Under the pieces are notes generated by a model, which did no database searches, was not told the origin of the DNA, and saw only the letters and a program-made list of their open reading frames with translations. The position numbers were made by a program, and so were the translations under genes. 64,000 nucleotides of DNA, from assembly GCA_051954935.1 (NCBI GenBank), contig JBQCHG010000029.1, forward strand, positions 9,869 to 73,868. Direction: 5' to 3'. Positions 10,046-19,311 of this stretch are shown here, piece by piece; position 1 is the stretch's first letter, and every line of letters starts with the position of its first letter. The stretch comes from 66-474 sp051954935 (GTDB taxonomy: Bacteria; Pseudomonadota; Gammaproteobacteria; Xanthomonadales; Rhodanobacteraceae).

Positions 10046-11419
10046 ATGAGCCGTAGCAAATTGGCGTTGCTGGTGATGGCCTGCCTGGGTGCATCCAGTG
10101 CACACGCGGAAAACCTGATGGACGCCTACCGTCAGGCCCGCCAGTCCGATCCGGTCCTGCAGCAGGCCGAGGCACAGCGCCGCGCCATTTCGGAGAACGT
10201 CAACCAGGCCTGGGCCGTGCTGCTGCCGCAGATCAGCGCCCAAGGCAACTTCTCCGACTCACACGGCACAAGCACCAGCAACCAGCCGGTCAACAGCGGC
10301 AACGGCTTCCAGGTATTTGCCACACGCAGCAGTTCCAGTACCCGCAATTTCGACAAGAGCGCCACGCTCAACCAGACGATCTTCGACTTCGGCAAGTTCG
10401 CCTCCGTGAGCGCGGCCCATGCGCAGCGCGCCAGCGGCGATGCCAATTACCAGGCTGCCGAACAGGATCTGATCCTGCGCACGGCGACGGCCTACTTCAA
10501 CGTGCTCACGGCGGAGGACGAGCTGCGCTTCGCGCAGGCCAACGAGCAGGCGCTGGCCAAGCAGTTGGACCAGGCGCAGCAGCGCTTCAACGTCGGCCTG
10601 TCGGCGATCACTGACGTGGATGCGGCGAAGGCCCAGCACGATGCCGCCGCAGCCGCCGTGATCCAGGCGCAAAACGTGGTGTTCGACGATCGCGAGGCAT
10701 TGAGCCAGATCACCGGCCAGCCGGTCGGCGAGCTCAGGAAACTTACCGACAACCTGCCGCTCGACAAGCCGCAGCCCGACGCGATTGATGCCTGGGTGGA
10801 CCTCGCCTTGCGCAGCAACCCGGCCCTGCAGTCGCAGCGCGATCAGGTCAACGCCTTCAATCACGACATCACCGTCGCGCGTGCCGGCCACCTGCCGACC
10901 CTGAATGCACAGGTGAGTTACACCAACTCGCCGGCATGGGGCGACCAGACCGGCACTTCCATTCCGGGCAGCGCGCATTTCGACAGCGGCCGCCGCGACA
11001 CCATCGTCGGGCTGGTGCTGCAGGTACCGATCTTTTCCGGCGGGTTCACGCAGTCGCGGGTGCGCCAGGCAGTCGCGCAGCGCGACGAGCAGGCCGACAT
11101 CCTCGAGCAGGACCGCCGGAACGTGATCCGCAACACGCGCAGCGCGTTCAACGCGATCGAAGCCGGGATCAGCGAAGTGGAAGCGCAGAAGCAGGCGGTG
11201 ATCTCCGCGCAAAAGGCGCTGGAAGCGACCCAGGCCGGTTTCGAAGTCGGCACCCGGACGATCGTTGACGTGCTGATCAGCCAACAGAACCTGTTCCAGG
11301 CGCAGAGCAACTATTCGCAGGCGCGACACGCGTTCGTGATCAACCAACTCACTCTGAAGGATGCGGCCGGCACGCTGGACGTGAAGGATCTGGAAGCAGC
11401 GAACACGTTGCTGCAATGA
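10046..11419 (+). CDS. tolC: TolC-family outer-membrane efflux channel
   Basis: This 457-residue outer-membrane protein forms the exit duct for type I secretion and RND/MFS efflux pumps. The signal peptide (residues 1-21, cleaved after SSAHA) is followed by DAYRQARQSDPVLQQAEAQR and two structural repeats rich in Ala/Gln coiled-coil sequence. Both repeats show the characteristic spacing; for example, NQTIFDFGKF in the first half corresponds to VPIFSGGF in the second. AAGGA lies just before the ATG at 10046. No pump genes are adjacent, as is usual for a general TolC. Confidence 0.95.
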   Translation: MSRSKLALLVMACLGASSAHAENLMDAYRQARQSDPVLQQAEAQRRAISENVNQAWAVLLPQISAQGNFSDSHGTSTSNQPVNSGNGFQVFATRSSSSTRNFDKSATLNQTIFDFGKFASVSAAHAQRASGDANYQAAEQDLILRTATAYFNVLTAEDELRFAQANEQALAKQLDQAQQRFNVGLSAITDVDAAKAQHDAAAAAVIQAQNVVFDDREALSQITGQPVGELRKLTDNLPLDKPQPDAIDAWVDLALRSNPALQSQRDQVNAFNHDITVARAGHLPTLNAQVSYTNSPAWGDQTGTSIPGSAHFDSGRRDTIVGLVLQVPIFSGGFTQSRVRQAVAQRDEQADILEQDRRNVIRNTRSAFNAIEAGISEVEAQKQAVISAQKALEATQAGFEVGTRTIVDVLISQQNLFQAQSNYSQARHAFVINQLTLKDAAGTLDVKDLEAANTLLQ

Positions 11420-11483
11420 GCGGCGCCGCAAAACTGCTGCGTTCGGCAGGGCGGGTATCGGTCCGCGGAGCTGCGCTCTCTCG

Positions 11484-12788
11484 TCAAACGTCCCGCACAG
11501 GCGAGTCCTGACTCGCCTTGCGCCGCGCGTAGATCCGCTCGATCAGGATCATCGTGCGGCGCACCGCACCGCGCTCGCGCGCGAACACCATCCGCGCATT
11601 GGCACCCATCCGGTGGCGCAGCGGCGGATCGCGCAGCAACTCCAGCACCGCCGGCCCCAATTCGTTCGGCGCCTCGATGCGGCGCGCACCGCCACTCCCG
11701 ATCAGGCTGCGCGTGATCTCCTCGAAATTGAAGGTATACGGACCGACCAGCACCGGCCTCGCCAGCGAGGCCGGTTCCAGCACGTTGTGGCCGCCGATCG
11801 GCACCAGGCTCCCGGCCACAAAGGCGGTGTCGGCAGCCGCGTAGTAGCGCATCATCGCGCCCATCACGTCGATCACGAAGCACTGGCAATTCGCGTCCGG
11901 CTTGTCGGGACCATTGTGGGTGCAGGTGCTGAAGCCTAGATTGCGCGCGGATTGCTCGACCGCACGGAACCGCTCCGGATGCCGCGGGGCGATCAGCAGC
12001 AACGCATCGGGCAGGCGATGCAGCACCTCCACGTGCGCCTGCAGCACGGCCAGTTCTTCTCCTTCGTGGGTACTGGCCGCGAACCACACCGGCCGCGTCT
12101 CGCCCCAGCAATGGCGCAGGGCTTCGCCGCGCTCACGCACGCCCTGCGGGATCGGCATGTCGAATTTCAGATTGCCGGCGATGCTGAGCCTGGCCGGATC
12201 CGCGCCCAGCGTGCGGTAGCGGCGCGCATCCGCATGCGATTGCGCGGCGATATGGTCCACGTTGCTGAGCGCCTGAGCCACCAGACGATAGATCGGCGAA
12301 TAGGCCCGCAATGAGCGTTCCGACAATCGTGCATTGGCGATCACCAGCGGGATTCCGCGCCGACCGCAGGCGTGGAACAGGTTCGGCCAGATCTCCGTCT
12401 CCATGATCACCGCAAGACTCGGCCGGATGCAGTCTAGGAAGCGCCGTACCGCGCGTGGCAGGTCGTAAGGCAGGTAGACGTGGAACACCTCGTCGCCCAG
12501 TTGCGCGCGCACGCGTTCCGAGCCGGTTGGCGTCACCGTGGTCACGACCATCGGCAGTTGCGGGTAGCGGCGACGCAGCGCGCGGATCAGCGGCAGCGCG
12601 GCATTGACCTCGCCCACGGACACCGCATGCACCCAGATGCTGTCGCGCAGGCCTTGGGCCGGGAAGTGCCCGAAGCGCTCCCGCCAGCGCGCGAAATAGC
12701 CGTGGTAATGCAGGCCGCGCGCGATCAGCCGCAGCACGATCACCGGCGTGGCGAGGTAGATCGCGATGGTGTAGAGGAATCGCAGCAT
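11484..12788 (-). CDS. waaA: 3-deoxy-D-manno-octulosonic acid (Kdo) transferase
   Basis: This 434-residue GT30 enzyme adds Kdo to lipid IVA on the cytoplasmic face of the inner membrane, beginning the LPS core. It has the N-terminal membrane anchor, WVHAVSVGEVNAA (catalytic Glu region), TVTPTGSERV, METEIWPN, and the C-terminal GGHNVLEPA donor-binding motif. It is convergent with tolC, with 64 bases between them and no clear terminator. It forms the first gene of an LPS block that continues on both strands to about 17 kb. Confidence 0.97.
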   Translation of the reverse strand: MLRFLYTIAIYLATPVIVLRLIARGLHYHGYFARWRERFGHFPAQGLRDSIWVHAVSVGEVNAALPLIRALRRRYPQLPMVVTTVTPTGSERVRAQLGDEVFHVYLPYDLPRAVRRFLDCIRPSLAVIMETEIWPNLFHACGRRGIPLVIANARLSERSLRAYSPIYRLVAQALSNVDHIAAQSHADARRYRTLGADPARLSIAGNLKFDMPIPQGVRERGEALRHCWGETRPVWFAASTHEGEELAVLQAHVEVLHRLPDALLLIAPRHPERFRAVEQSARNLGFSTCTHNGPDKPDANCQCFVIDVMGAMMRYYAAADTAFVAGSLVPIGGHNVLEPASLARPVLVGPYTFNFEEITRSLIGSGGARRIEAPNELGPAVLELLRDPPLRHRMGANARMVFARERGAVRRTMILIERIYARRKASQDSPVRDV

Positions 12789-12984
12789 GCAATGAATCTG
12801 GACGAGGCCGCGCGAGTATAACTAGGGCTTCAAGGGCTCCCACGTGAGCCGCGTTGCTTCCGCAGCGGTTGTCAGACCAAGACGGATGACGGCCGCTGCG
12901 ATGCAACCCTTCGGGCCGGGGCCCCTTGCCCGCATGGCTGGATCATTGCTCGTCGAAGTATCGACATACATCTTCCTCGCTCTT

Positions 12985-13003
12985 CTTTGCCCTGCGGGCA
13001 AAG
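12985..13003. repeat. Short hairpin upstream of the lpxL-type gene
   Basis: CTTTGCCC (12985-12992) and GGGCAAAG (12996-13003) form a perfect 8-bp stem with loop TGC, 65 bases before the acyltransferase start. No T-run follows on either strand, so a terminator is unlikely. Confidence 0.5.
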
Positions 13004-13067
13004 GGCCGACGGCGCGGCCATCTGGAGAGCCCTTGAGGCCCTGCCCGATTGCTATCATCGCGCGCCC

Positions 13068-13982
13068 ATGCAAAAGCCTCCGTTCACGCTTTCGCTGCTC
13101 GCCCCCCGCAACTGGCCGGCCTGGCTGGGCGCCGCATTGCTGCGGTTGATGGTGCTGCTGCCGCGTCGCGCGATCCTGGGCCTGGGTGCGGCATCCGGCG
13201 CTCTGCTCGCCCCCCTGCTGCGTGCACGCCGGCGCGTGGTCACCCGCAACCTGGAGCTGTGCTTCCCGGAACTGGACGAAGCCGCACTCGCGAAGCTGCG
13301 TTCCGAAGCGCTGCGCGACATGGGTGTGATGCTGGGCGAGTTCGCGCTCGGCTGGATGGCCTCCGATCGCAAGCTCTCGAAATTGCCGGTGCGGATCGAG
13401 GGCCTGGAGCATCTGCAGACCATGCGCGAGCAGGACCGCGGGGCGCTGCTGGTCGGCGGGCATTTTTCGCACCTGGAACTGTGCGCGCGCCTGATCTCGC
13501 GACGGCTGCGCATCGCCGGGATGTACCGGCGCATGGATTCGGACGTGTTCGAATGGATCGTGCTGCGCGCGCGCCTGGGCTACGCCGACACCATGTTCGA
13601 CAAGGACGCACTGCGTGCCACGGTGAAATACATGAAGCGTGGCGGCATAGTCTGGTACGCCCCCGACCAGGACATGCGCGGCAAGGACAGCGTGTTCGCA
13701 CCGTTCTTCGGCGTCCCCGCTTCCACCATCACCGCCACGCATCATCTTGCGCGCCTTTCCGGCGCAGCGGTGATCCCTTTCTTCCATCGCCGCGAGCCGG
13801 ACGGCGGCTATGCATTGCGTCTCGAGGCGCCGCTCGAGGATTTCCCGACCGCCGACGTCATCGCCGATACGACCCGCATCAACGCTCTGATCGAGCGAAT
13901 GGTGCGCGAGGCGCCTGCGCAATACCTGTGGGCGCACAAACGCTTCAAGACCCGGCCTCCGGGCCTGCCTCCTGTTTACTGA
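13068..13982 (+). CDS. Lipid A late acyltransferase (LpxL/HtrB family)
   Basis: This 304-residue inner-membrane enzyme transfers a secondary acyl chain to Kdo-lipid IVA. The HX4E catalytic motif is GGHFSHLEL, with His132 and Glu137, the same numbering as E. coli LpxL. An N-terminal hydrophobic segment (residues 15-45) anchors it. YAPDQDM and HKRFKTRP are further family blocks. The ATG at 13068 fits the family. It faces waaA divergently and converges with the WaaE-like gene, with the two stop codons overlapping. Whether it adds laurate, myristate or another chain is not visible. Confidence 0.93.
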   Translation: MQKPPFTLSLLAPRNWPAWLGAALLRLMVLLPRRAILGLGAASGALLAPLLRARRRVVTRNLELCFPELDEAALAKLRSEALRDMGVMLGEFALGWMASDRKLSKLPVRIEGLEHLQTMREQDRGALLVGGHFSHLELCARLISRRLRIAGMYRRMDSDVFEWIVLRARLGYADTMFDKDALRATVKYMKRGGIVWYAPDQDMRGKDSVFAPFFGVPASTITATHHLARLSGAAVIPFFHRREPDGGYALRLEAPLEDFPTADVIADTTRINALIERMVREAPAQYLWAHKRFKTRPPGLPPVY

Positions 13983-14731
13983 GGCCTGCCGCGCCGGGCC
14001 TCGAACAGCTTGGCGTATTTCAGGAACACGTAGAACGCGCCGAGCACACTGGCCACGAAGCCCGCCCAGCCGGACAGGAAATAGCGCTTCAGGATGTACT
14101 GGCGCAGGAAAAACACCGGCGGATAGAGCACCATCATCGCTCCGCTGAAGCGCTGCCTTTTCGCCAGCTTGTGGGCGACCATGCCGGACGAATAGCGGTT
14201 GATCTTCTCCACGCGCGTGGCGATGTCGCCGTCGCCATCGTTGACGAAGTCGGCACGCCAAAGTGTCCTCACCAGCCCGTCCACTTCCACCGCCGCGTGC
14301 ACCGGCACGTCGTTCATGCGCCCGCGCCGGCGGTCGAACAGGCGCAGATGTCCGTTGCGCCACGACCAGCGGCTCGGCACGGTCCAGAACATCCGCTCAC
14401 GGCGCGGCAGGCGGAAGCCCGCGGCGCGCGGCCGTTCCAGCGCGTGCTCGATCACCTCGCGGGTGCCGGGCGAGAGCACCTCGTCCGCGTCGAGATTCAA
14501 TATCCAGTCGTGCGAAGCCATTTCGTAGGCGCGCTGCTTCTGTGGCCCGTAGTCGTCGAACGGGTGCACCGCCACCCGCGCGCCGAAGCGTTTTGCGATC
14601 TCCACCGTGGCGTCGGTCGAGCCTGAATCCAGCACCACGATCTCGTCGGCGAAATTCGCGGCGGCCAGACAGCGCTCCAGTGTGTCGGCGTTGTTGTACG
14701 TGATGATGACCAGCGAGAATTTTTCACGCAT
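13976..14731 (-). CDS. WaaE/KdtX-like family 2 glycosyltransferase (LPS core)
   Basis: This 251-residue GT-A enzyme is similar to WaaE/KdtX, which adds glucose to heptose in the LPS inner core. It starts SLVIITYNNADTLERCL, has VVLDSGSTDAT, then the metal-binding LNLDADEVL (about residues 85-93). C-terminal hydrophobic segments may associate with the membrane. GGAGT precedes the ATG at 14731. The start overlaps the upstream ligase gene by 8 bases, indicating translational coupling. The specific sugar is inferred from the family only. Confidence 0.88.
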   Translation of the reverse strand: MREKFSLVIITYNNADTLERCLAAANFADEIVVLDSGSTDATVEIAKRFGARVAVHPFDDYGPQKQRAYEMASHDWILNLDADEVLSPGTREVIEHALERPRAAGFRLPRRERMFWTVPSRWSWRNGHLRLFDRRRGRMNDVPVHAAVEVDGLVRTLWRADFVNDGDGDIATRVEKINRYSSGMVAHKLAKRQRFSGAMMVLYPPVFFLRQYILKRYFLSGWAGFVASVLGAFYVFLKYAKLFEARRGRPQ

Positions 14732-16022
14732 CGCGGGACTCCATGCGGGCGACCGGAGTGTCTCCGGCGGTCGCATCCGGCAGTCCGGCGTGCAAACTTG
14801 CGCACCACAGGCTCAACAACCACCAGAACAGCAGTCCCCACCAGGACGAATAGAACGCGAGGTGCGTGTTGAACGGGAACACCATCGCGAACAGCGCGAC
14901 TCCGACGGGCCACGCGCGAAAGCGCGCCCGCGAATCGGCCTCGCGGTACGCGCGCAGCGCCAGCACCACGCCGAGACACCAGAGGGCCAATCCGATCGCG
15001 CCCGTGTCATCGAGTACCTCGAGAACAATCTGGTGCGGATGGCAGGCGCCCTGGCCGGGGCCGCAGGCCTCGACGGTAAGGAAGCGATCACCGGGCGACG
15101 CGAATTGCGGGTACGCGTAACGGAAGTCGCGCACGCCCACGCCGTTCAGCGGGTGCGCAGCGGCCATCCTCAGCGCGGTGCGCCAGATATCGAGCCGCCC
15201 GCTCGTCGCGGTGTCCAGCGCCTGCGGCGAATTGTCGAAGGCCAGCAACGTGCGTTGCATGCGCTGATCGAAGCGCGGCGATGTTTTCCATGCGATGCCG
15301 ACCGCGGCCGCCACGGCCACGCATGCGCACACGATCCACACCGCAAAACGCGCTGGCGATTGCGCTTCGCGCCAGAGATACGCGATCACCACCAGCGCAT
15401 ACATCAGCCACGCCGCGCGTTCGCCGGCCAGCAGGATAGGCCCCAACAGGAACAGCAACACAAGGACCAGGGCCGTGCGACCGAAACGCTCGCGCGCCCC
15501 CCACGCGACGAATGGCGAGAGCACCGCCAGCACCAGCCCGAGTTTCAAATCGCCCGCACCAAAAATGCCCGAGATGCGCTGCGCTTCGGCATGCCCGCCG
15601 AGGCTGTAACCGGTCAGGATCTGCGCCCATGCATCCAGCGCCCACAGCAGGGCGATCACGCCGGTCGCGAAATACAGCACGCGCACGCGCGATTCGCGGC
15701 GCACCGCGAAGCAGACGTAATAGCCGAACGGCGCGAAGCGGACGATCGCCGCCACGGTGCTCCAGCTCTTGCCGGGCTGGATGGCGTCGAACGCGGAGAT
15801 CAGCGCGGCGGCGAAATAGCAAAGCCATAGTGTGAGCAGCAGTTTCGCGCCGGCATGTTCCCGCCATGCGCTTCGCGCGCGGGCGAAAAAAAGCAGCGCC
15901 CCGAGCATGCAGACCAGCACGCCCAGCTCGCTGGCGCGCCCGAACGGCAGCAGGAACACCACCGCGGCGATCGGCAGCAGCGGGGAGAGCAACGCGGCTT
16001 TCAGTGGTGCAGCGAGAGGCAT
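14724..16022 (-). CDS. O-antigen ligase family membrane protein
   Basis: This 432-residue protein has about ten to twelve hydrophobic helices and the Wzy_C/WaaL domain that joins lipid-linked O-antigen to lipid A core in the periplasm. ILLAGERAAW holds the conserved Arg-containing motif. The large periplasmic loop contains the ligase region GVGVRDFRYAYPQF and then ACHPHQIVLEVLDDTG, where WaaL proteins carry a conserved His. It lies between a GT4 gene and a WaaE-like gene in one operon. A related O-antigen polymerase role cannot be excluded. Confidence 0.85.
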   Translation of the reverse strand: MPLAAPLKAALLSPLLPIAAVVFLLPFGRASELGVLVCMLGALLFFARARSAWREHAGAKLLLTLWLCYFAAALISAFDAIQPGKSWSTVAAIVRFAPFGYYVCFAVRRESRVRVLYFATGVIALLWALDAWAQILTGYSLGGHAEAQRISGIFGAGDLKLGLVLAVLSPFVAWGARERFGRTALVLVLLFLLGPILLAGERAAWLMYALVVIAYLWREAQSPARFAVWIVCACVAVAAAVGIAWKTSPRFDQRMQRTLLAFDNSPQALDTATSGRLDIWRTALRMAAAHPLNGVGVRDFRYAYPQFASPGDRFLTVEACGPGQGACHPHQIVLEVLDDTGAIGLALWCLGVVLALRAYREADSRARFRAWPVGVALFAMVFPFNTHLAFYSSWWGLLFWWLLSLWCASLHAGLPDATAGDTPVARMESRDA

Positions 16023-16070
16023 CGCCCGACCCGGATCGAAACTGGGCGGGATTGTACGAGAGCGCGGCGC

Positions 16071-17195
16071 TCAAGCCGCGGCGAGCTCTCCGTACAACTT
16101 CAACGTGGCCTGCTGCATGTCGGCCAGGCGATAGCCCTGCAATGGTGCGATCGGGGGCGCCCGCCGCAGCAGTTCGGCGGCGCGCTCGACCAGCTTCTCC
16201 ATGTCTCCCAGCGGCACGCGTCCGGCCGGGTACAGCTCCGCCAGCAACTCGCCGACGCCCCCATGCGCATACCCCAGCACCGGCCGGCAGAGCGACAGCG
16301 CCTCGACCACCGTGCGACCGAAGCTCTCGGGCTTGTTGGACAGTTGCAGTATCAGCGCAGACGCGGCGAACACGTCGCGCACGTCCGCGCGCGGCGGCGT
16401 GAACACCACCGCGTCATAGACGCCGCGGTCCTGCGCCAGCGCGTGCAACTCTGCGAGATAAGCCTCGCGCCCCTTCTCGATCACGCCGAGCAGCAACAAT
16501 CGCGCCTCGATGCCGCGCGCACGCAACCCGGCCAGCAGCTTGATCGCATCGGCGTGGCCCTTGAGGCGCGTGCCACGGCCGGGCAGGGTCAGCAGCGGCG
16601 CGCCGACAAGCTGCGGGAAATCGCCGAAAAAGCGCTGCCGCCACAGGTCATCGGGGCGGTAGCCGTAGGGGAACTCTTCCGGATCGATCCCGCGCGGGAT
16701 CACGGTCAGCCGTGCCGGGTCGGTACCCGGATAATGGCTCAGCACGAAATCGCGGACCGTCTGCGACACCACGATCACGCGCTCGCCGCGCGTCATGATG
16801 CGGCTGTAGCTGCCCGGAGAATTCAGCCCGTGCACGGTTGTGACGAAGCGTGGGCGCGGCTGCATGCCGCGCAGCGCCAGCCACCCGATCCAGGCCGGCA
16901 GCCGCGAGCGAGCGTGCACGATGTCGGGCTTGATCTCCTCGATCAAGCGCCGCAGCGGGCGTATGTGCCGCAGGGTGCGCAGCGATTTCCTGGAAAGATC
17001 CAGCGGGACGTGTTCGCTGCCTTCCGCCTGCAGCTTCGGCACCAGCCGCCCGCCCGCGGAAATCACCACCGAGCGATGACCGGCGGCGACGAGCGCGCGC
17101 GCAACCTCCAGCGTGGAGCGTTCGGCGCCACCGTTTTCCAGTGCCGGCAGCAGCTGGAGCACGGTCAAAGGTCGGCTGGCTGGCTGATCGGGCAT
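16071..17195 (-). CDS. GT4-family glycosyltransferase (LPS core/O-chain)
   Basis: This 374-residue GT-B enzyme starts with LQLLPALENGGAERSTLE, typical of WaaG/GT4 proteins that bind a nucleotide sugar. The C-terminal donor site shows LSNKPESFGRTVVEALSL, the E-x7-E signature of GT4. The middle contains the interdomain segment VIPRGIDPEEF. The ATG at 17195 with AGGA upstream matches the family start; further upstream starts at 17231 and 17243 add unrelated residues. It heads the operon GT4, ligase, WaaE-like. The sugar transferred is unknown. Confidence 0.88.
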   Translation of the reverse strand: MPDQPASRPLTVLQLLPALENGGAERSTLEVARALVAAGHRSVVISAGGRLVPKLQAEGSEHVPLDLSRKSLRTLRHIRPLRRLIEEIKPDIVHARSRLPAWIGWLALRGMQPRPRFVTTVHGLNSPGSYSRIMTRGERVIVVSQTVRDFVLSHYPGTDPARLTVIPRGIDPEEFPYGYRPDDLWRQRFFGDFPQLVGAPLLTLPGRGTRLKGHADAIKLLAGLRARGIEARLLLLGVIEKGREAYLAELHALAQDRGVYDAVVFTPPRADVRDVFAASALILQLSNKPESFGRTVVEALSLCRPVLGYAHGGVGELLAELYPAGRVPLGDMEKLVERAAELLRRAPPIAPLQGYRLADMQQATLKLYGELAAA

Positions 17196-17345
17196 CGTCC
17201 TGAATGCTACGGCTGCGGGCGCCTGATACATGCCACGTTCCAAGCAAGAATTACGCCTTCCAACGCATTATCGCGCGTCCGCCGACACCCGCGCGCCGGC
17301 GTCGCGAGCCCGCGGAAACGCTCCCGAACGACCCGGAATCTCCGC

Positions 17346-17555
17346 TCAATCCTTGAGCACGAAAATCGCGCCGCAATACGGGCATTGCGATTCGCCGCCA
17401 TCCTCGACGATCGGCAGATACACGCGCGGATGCGAATTCCACAACGCCATTTCCGGAAGCGGACACGCCAGCGGCAGTTGCGCGCGCGTGACTTCATAAC
17501 GGCGTTGCGCATTGGCCGGTTCGGCGGCGTGATCGGTGGCGGCTGGGCTGCTCAT
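17346..17555 (-). CDS. Small zinc-finger protein (zf-CHCC domain)
   Basis: This 69-residue protein has the CHCC zinc-ribbon related to the mitochondrial complex I subunit NDUFS6. The ligands seen are Cys in LACPLP, His in NSHPRVYLPI and the Cys pair in QCPYCGAIF. Bacterial copies are small solitary proteins of uncertain role. The ATG at 17555 gives the usual length; a GTG at 17582 would lengthen it by nine residues. It lies between the YceI gene and the GT4 gene on the same strand, but a functional link is not apparent. Confidence 0.85.
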   Translation of the reverse strand: MSSPAATDHAAEPANAQRRYEVTRAQLPLACPLPEMALWNSHPRVYLPIVEDGGESQCPYCGAIFVLKD

Positions 17556-17605
17556 GGGACGATCGATCCGGAAGAAAGCCACATTCTAGCCGAGTCGCCA
17601 CAGGC

Positions 17606-18220
17606 TCACTTGCCGGTCTGCTCGAGCGGCAGCAGTTTGGTTTCATAGGCGCGCGACTCGATCGCCTCGGCGGTGATCGTGACCTGCAGGGCATCGCCCA
17701 CCATCGGCACGCCATAACCCACGCCGAATGCGCTGCGATCGAACGTGGCGGTCGCGCCGAAGCCGAGCGCCGGCGCTTCGATCATCGGGTACTTGCCGGC
17801 CTTGTTGAGAGTGACATCCAGCGTCACCGGGCGCGCCACTCCGTGCACGGTCAACCGGCCCTCGACCTTGAACCGCGCGGCTCCTTCGACCTTTACCTTG
17901 CTGCCGACAAAGGTAATCAGCGGAAACTTCTCCGCGTCCAGGTACATCGGGCCCAGCAGCTGCTTGTCGAGCGCAGGCACGTGCGTATGCAGGCTGGATA
18001 CCGGAATGCTGACTCGCACCGAGGATCCCGACGGATGATCGGCATCGTAGATCAGCGTCCCCTCCACACGATCGAACTGGCCACTGGGATGCGAATAACC
18101 CAGGTGATCCCACGAAAACAGCACTTGGGTGTGGGCGGGATCGAGCGTGTAGTGGACGGGCGAGGCGAGGCTTGCGGCGCTCGCGGCCAGCAGGGACAGA
18201 AACAGGGCAACGGTTTTCAT
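17606..18220 (-). CDS. YceI-family periplasmic lipocalin-like protein
   Basis: This 204-residue secreted protein has a signal peptide (about residues 1-20, MKTVALFLSLLAASAASLAS) and one YceI domain, a beta-barrel that binds polyisoprenoid lipids in homologues. Typical segments are YTLDPAHTQVLFSWDHLGYS at the mature N-terminus and FDRSAFGVGYGVPMVGDALQ near the end. GAGGAGA stands just before the ATG at 18220. It is divergent from the ELM1-family gene with 98 bases between them, so promoters for both lie there. Confidence 0.93.
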   Translation of the reverse strand: MKTVALFLSLLAASAASLASPVHYTLDPAHTQVLFSWDHLGYSHPSGQFDRVEGTLIYDADHPSGSSVRVSIPVSSLHTHVPALDKQLLGPMYLDAEKFPLITFVGSKVKVEGAARFKVEGRLTVHGVARPVTLDVTLNKAGKYPMIEAPALGFGATATFDRSAFGVGYGVPMVGDALQVTITAEAIESRAYETKLLPLEQTGK

Positions 18221-18318
18221 GCGTTCTCCTCGAGCCGGTTGCGGCGCGCACGGACGGCGGAACTGTGAGATAACGCGCGCCATTGATCAAATGACGAAAC
18301 GGGGGCGCGGAATTCGAC

Positions 18319-19278
18319 ATGCGTGAAGCGTGGGTGATCACCGACGGCGCCGCCGGCAACGAGCGCCAGGCCTTGGCGCTGGCGCAAGCGCTGGAGACGC
18401 GCACACGCGTGCTGCGCCTTCCGCTCCGGGCCCCGTGGTCATGGATCACGCCACGCAAGCTGCCGGGCGGCAGATTGGCGCTGTCCGCGCGCGATCGCGT
18501 GCAATTCGCGCCGCCCTGGCCCGGTCTCGCGATCGGCTGCGGCCGCGATGCAGCGCTCCTGACGCGCCTGCTTCGGGATTTGTCGGACGGCGACTGCTTC
18601 AGTGTGCAGATTCTCGATCCGCGTGTGGGCACCCGTCATTGGGATGCTGTGGTGTCACCGCGCCACGATGCCCGCCACGGCGCCAACGTCATCGAAACGC
18701 TGGGTTCGCTGAACCCCATCGACGATAAGTGGCTGGCCGAAGGCCGCGAGGCGTTCGCGCAATTCATGCACCTGCCACGACCGCGCATCACCTTGCTGAT
18801 CGGCGGACCGCGTCGTGGCGTGGTGTTCGACGAAGCTTATGCGTTGGCGCTGGCGCAAGGCGTCGCCGCGCGCGCGCAGGCTGGCAGCGTGCTGGCCAGC
18901 GTTTCACGGCGCACGCCGCAGGCGTTCGCGCAGAGCGTGCGCGAAAAGCTGCAACACCTTCCCGGCGTGTTCTGGACCGGTGAGCACGACGGCACCAATC
19001 CGTATCCGGGCCTGCTCGGCTGGGCGGATGCCATCGTGGTGACGCCCGATTCGGTCAACATGCTTTCCGAAGCCGCCGCGGTGGGCGTGCCGGTACATAC
19101 ACTGGTCACCGGTTCGCTGCCGGAGAGGCTCGCGTTCTTCCATGCCGCATTGCGCGAGCGCGGCTCATTGCACGATCTCGACGCTCGCGCCGCGCGCGCC
19201 GCCACGCCGCTGCGCGAAACCGCGCAGGTCGCCGCACGGCTGAAGGAATGGATGGCGGCGCGCACCGCGCAGGGCTGA
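18319..19278 (+). CDS. ELM1-family protein (DUF1022), predicted nucleoside-sugar-binding fold
   Basis: This 319-residue protein belongs to the family named after the plant mitochondrial fission protein ELM1. It starts AWVITDGAAGNERQALALAQ, as these proteins do, and has LLIGGPRRG and WADAIVVTPDSVNMLSEAAA, which resemble the donor site of GT-B glycosyltransferases. In proteobacteria such genes sit beside LPS core genes, as here, suggesting an envelope glycan role. The biochemical function is not established and the eukaryotic name should not be taken literally. Confidence 0.82.
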   Translation: MREAWVITDGAAGNERQALALAQALETRTRVLRLPLRAPWSWITPRKLPGGRLALSARDRVQFAPPWPGLAIGCGRDAALLTRLLRDLSDGDCFSVQILDPRVGTRHWDAVVSPRHDARHGANVIETLGSLNPIDDKWLAEGREAFAQFMHLPRPRITLLIGGPRRGVVFDEAYALALAQGVAARAQAGSVLASVSRRTPQAFAQSVREKLQHLPGVFWTGEHDGTNPYPGLLGWADAIVVTPDSVNMLSEAAAVGVPVHTLVTGSLPERLAFFHAALRERGSLHDLDARAARAATPLRETAQVAARLKEWMAARTAQG

Positions 19279-19311
19279 CATCGCCGGACACCAGTGCCGG
19301 CGGGCGGCGCC

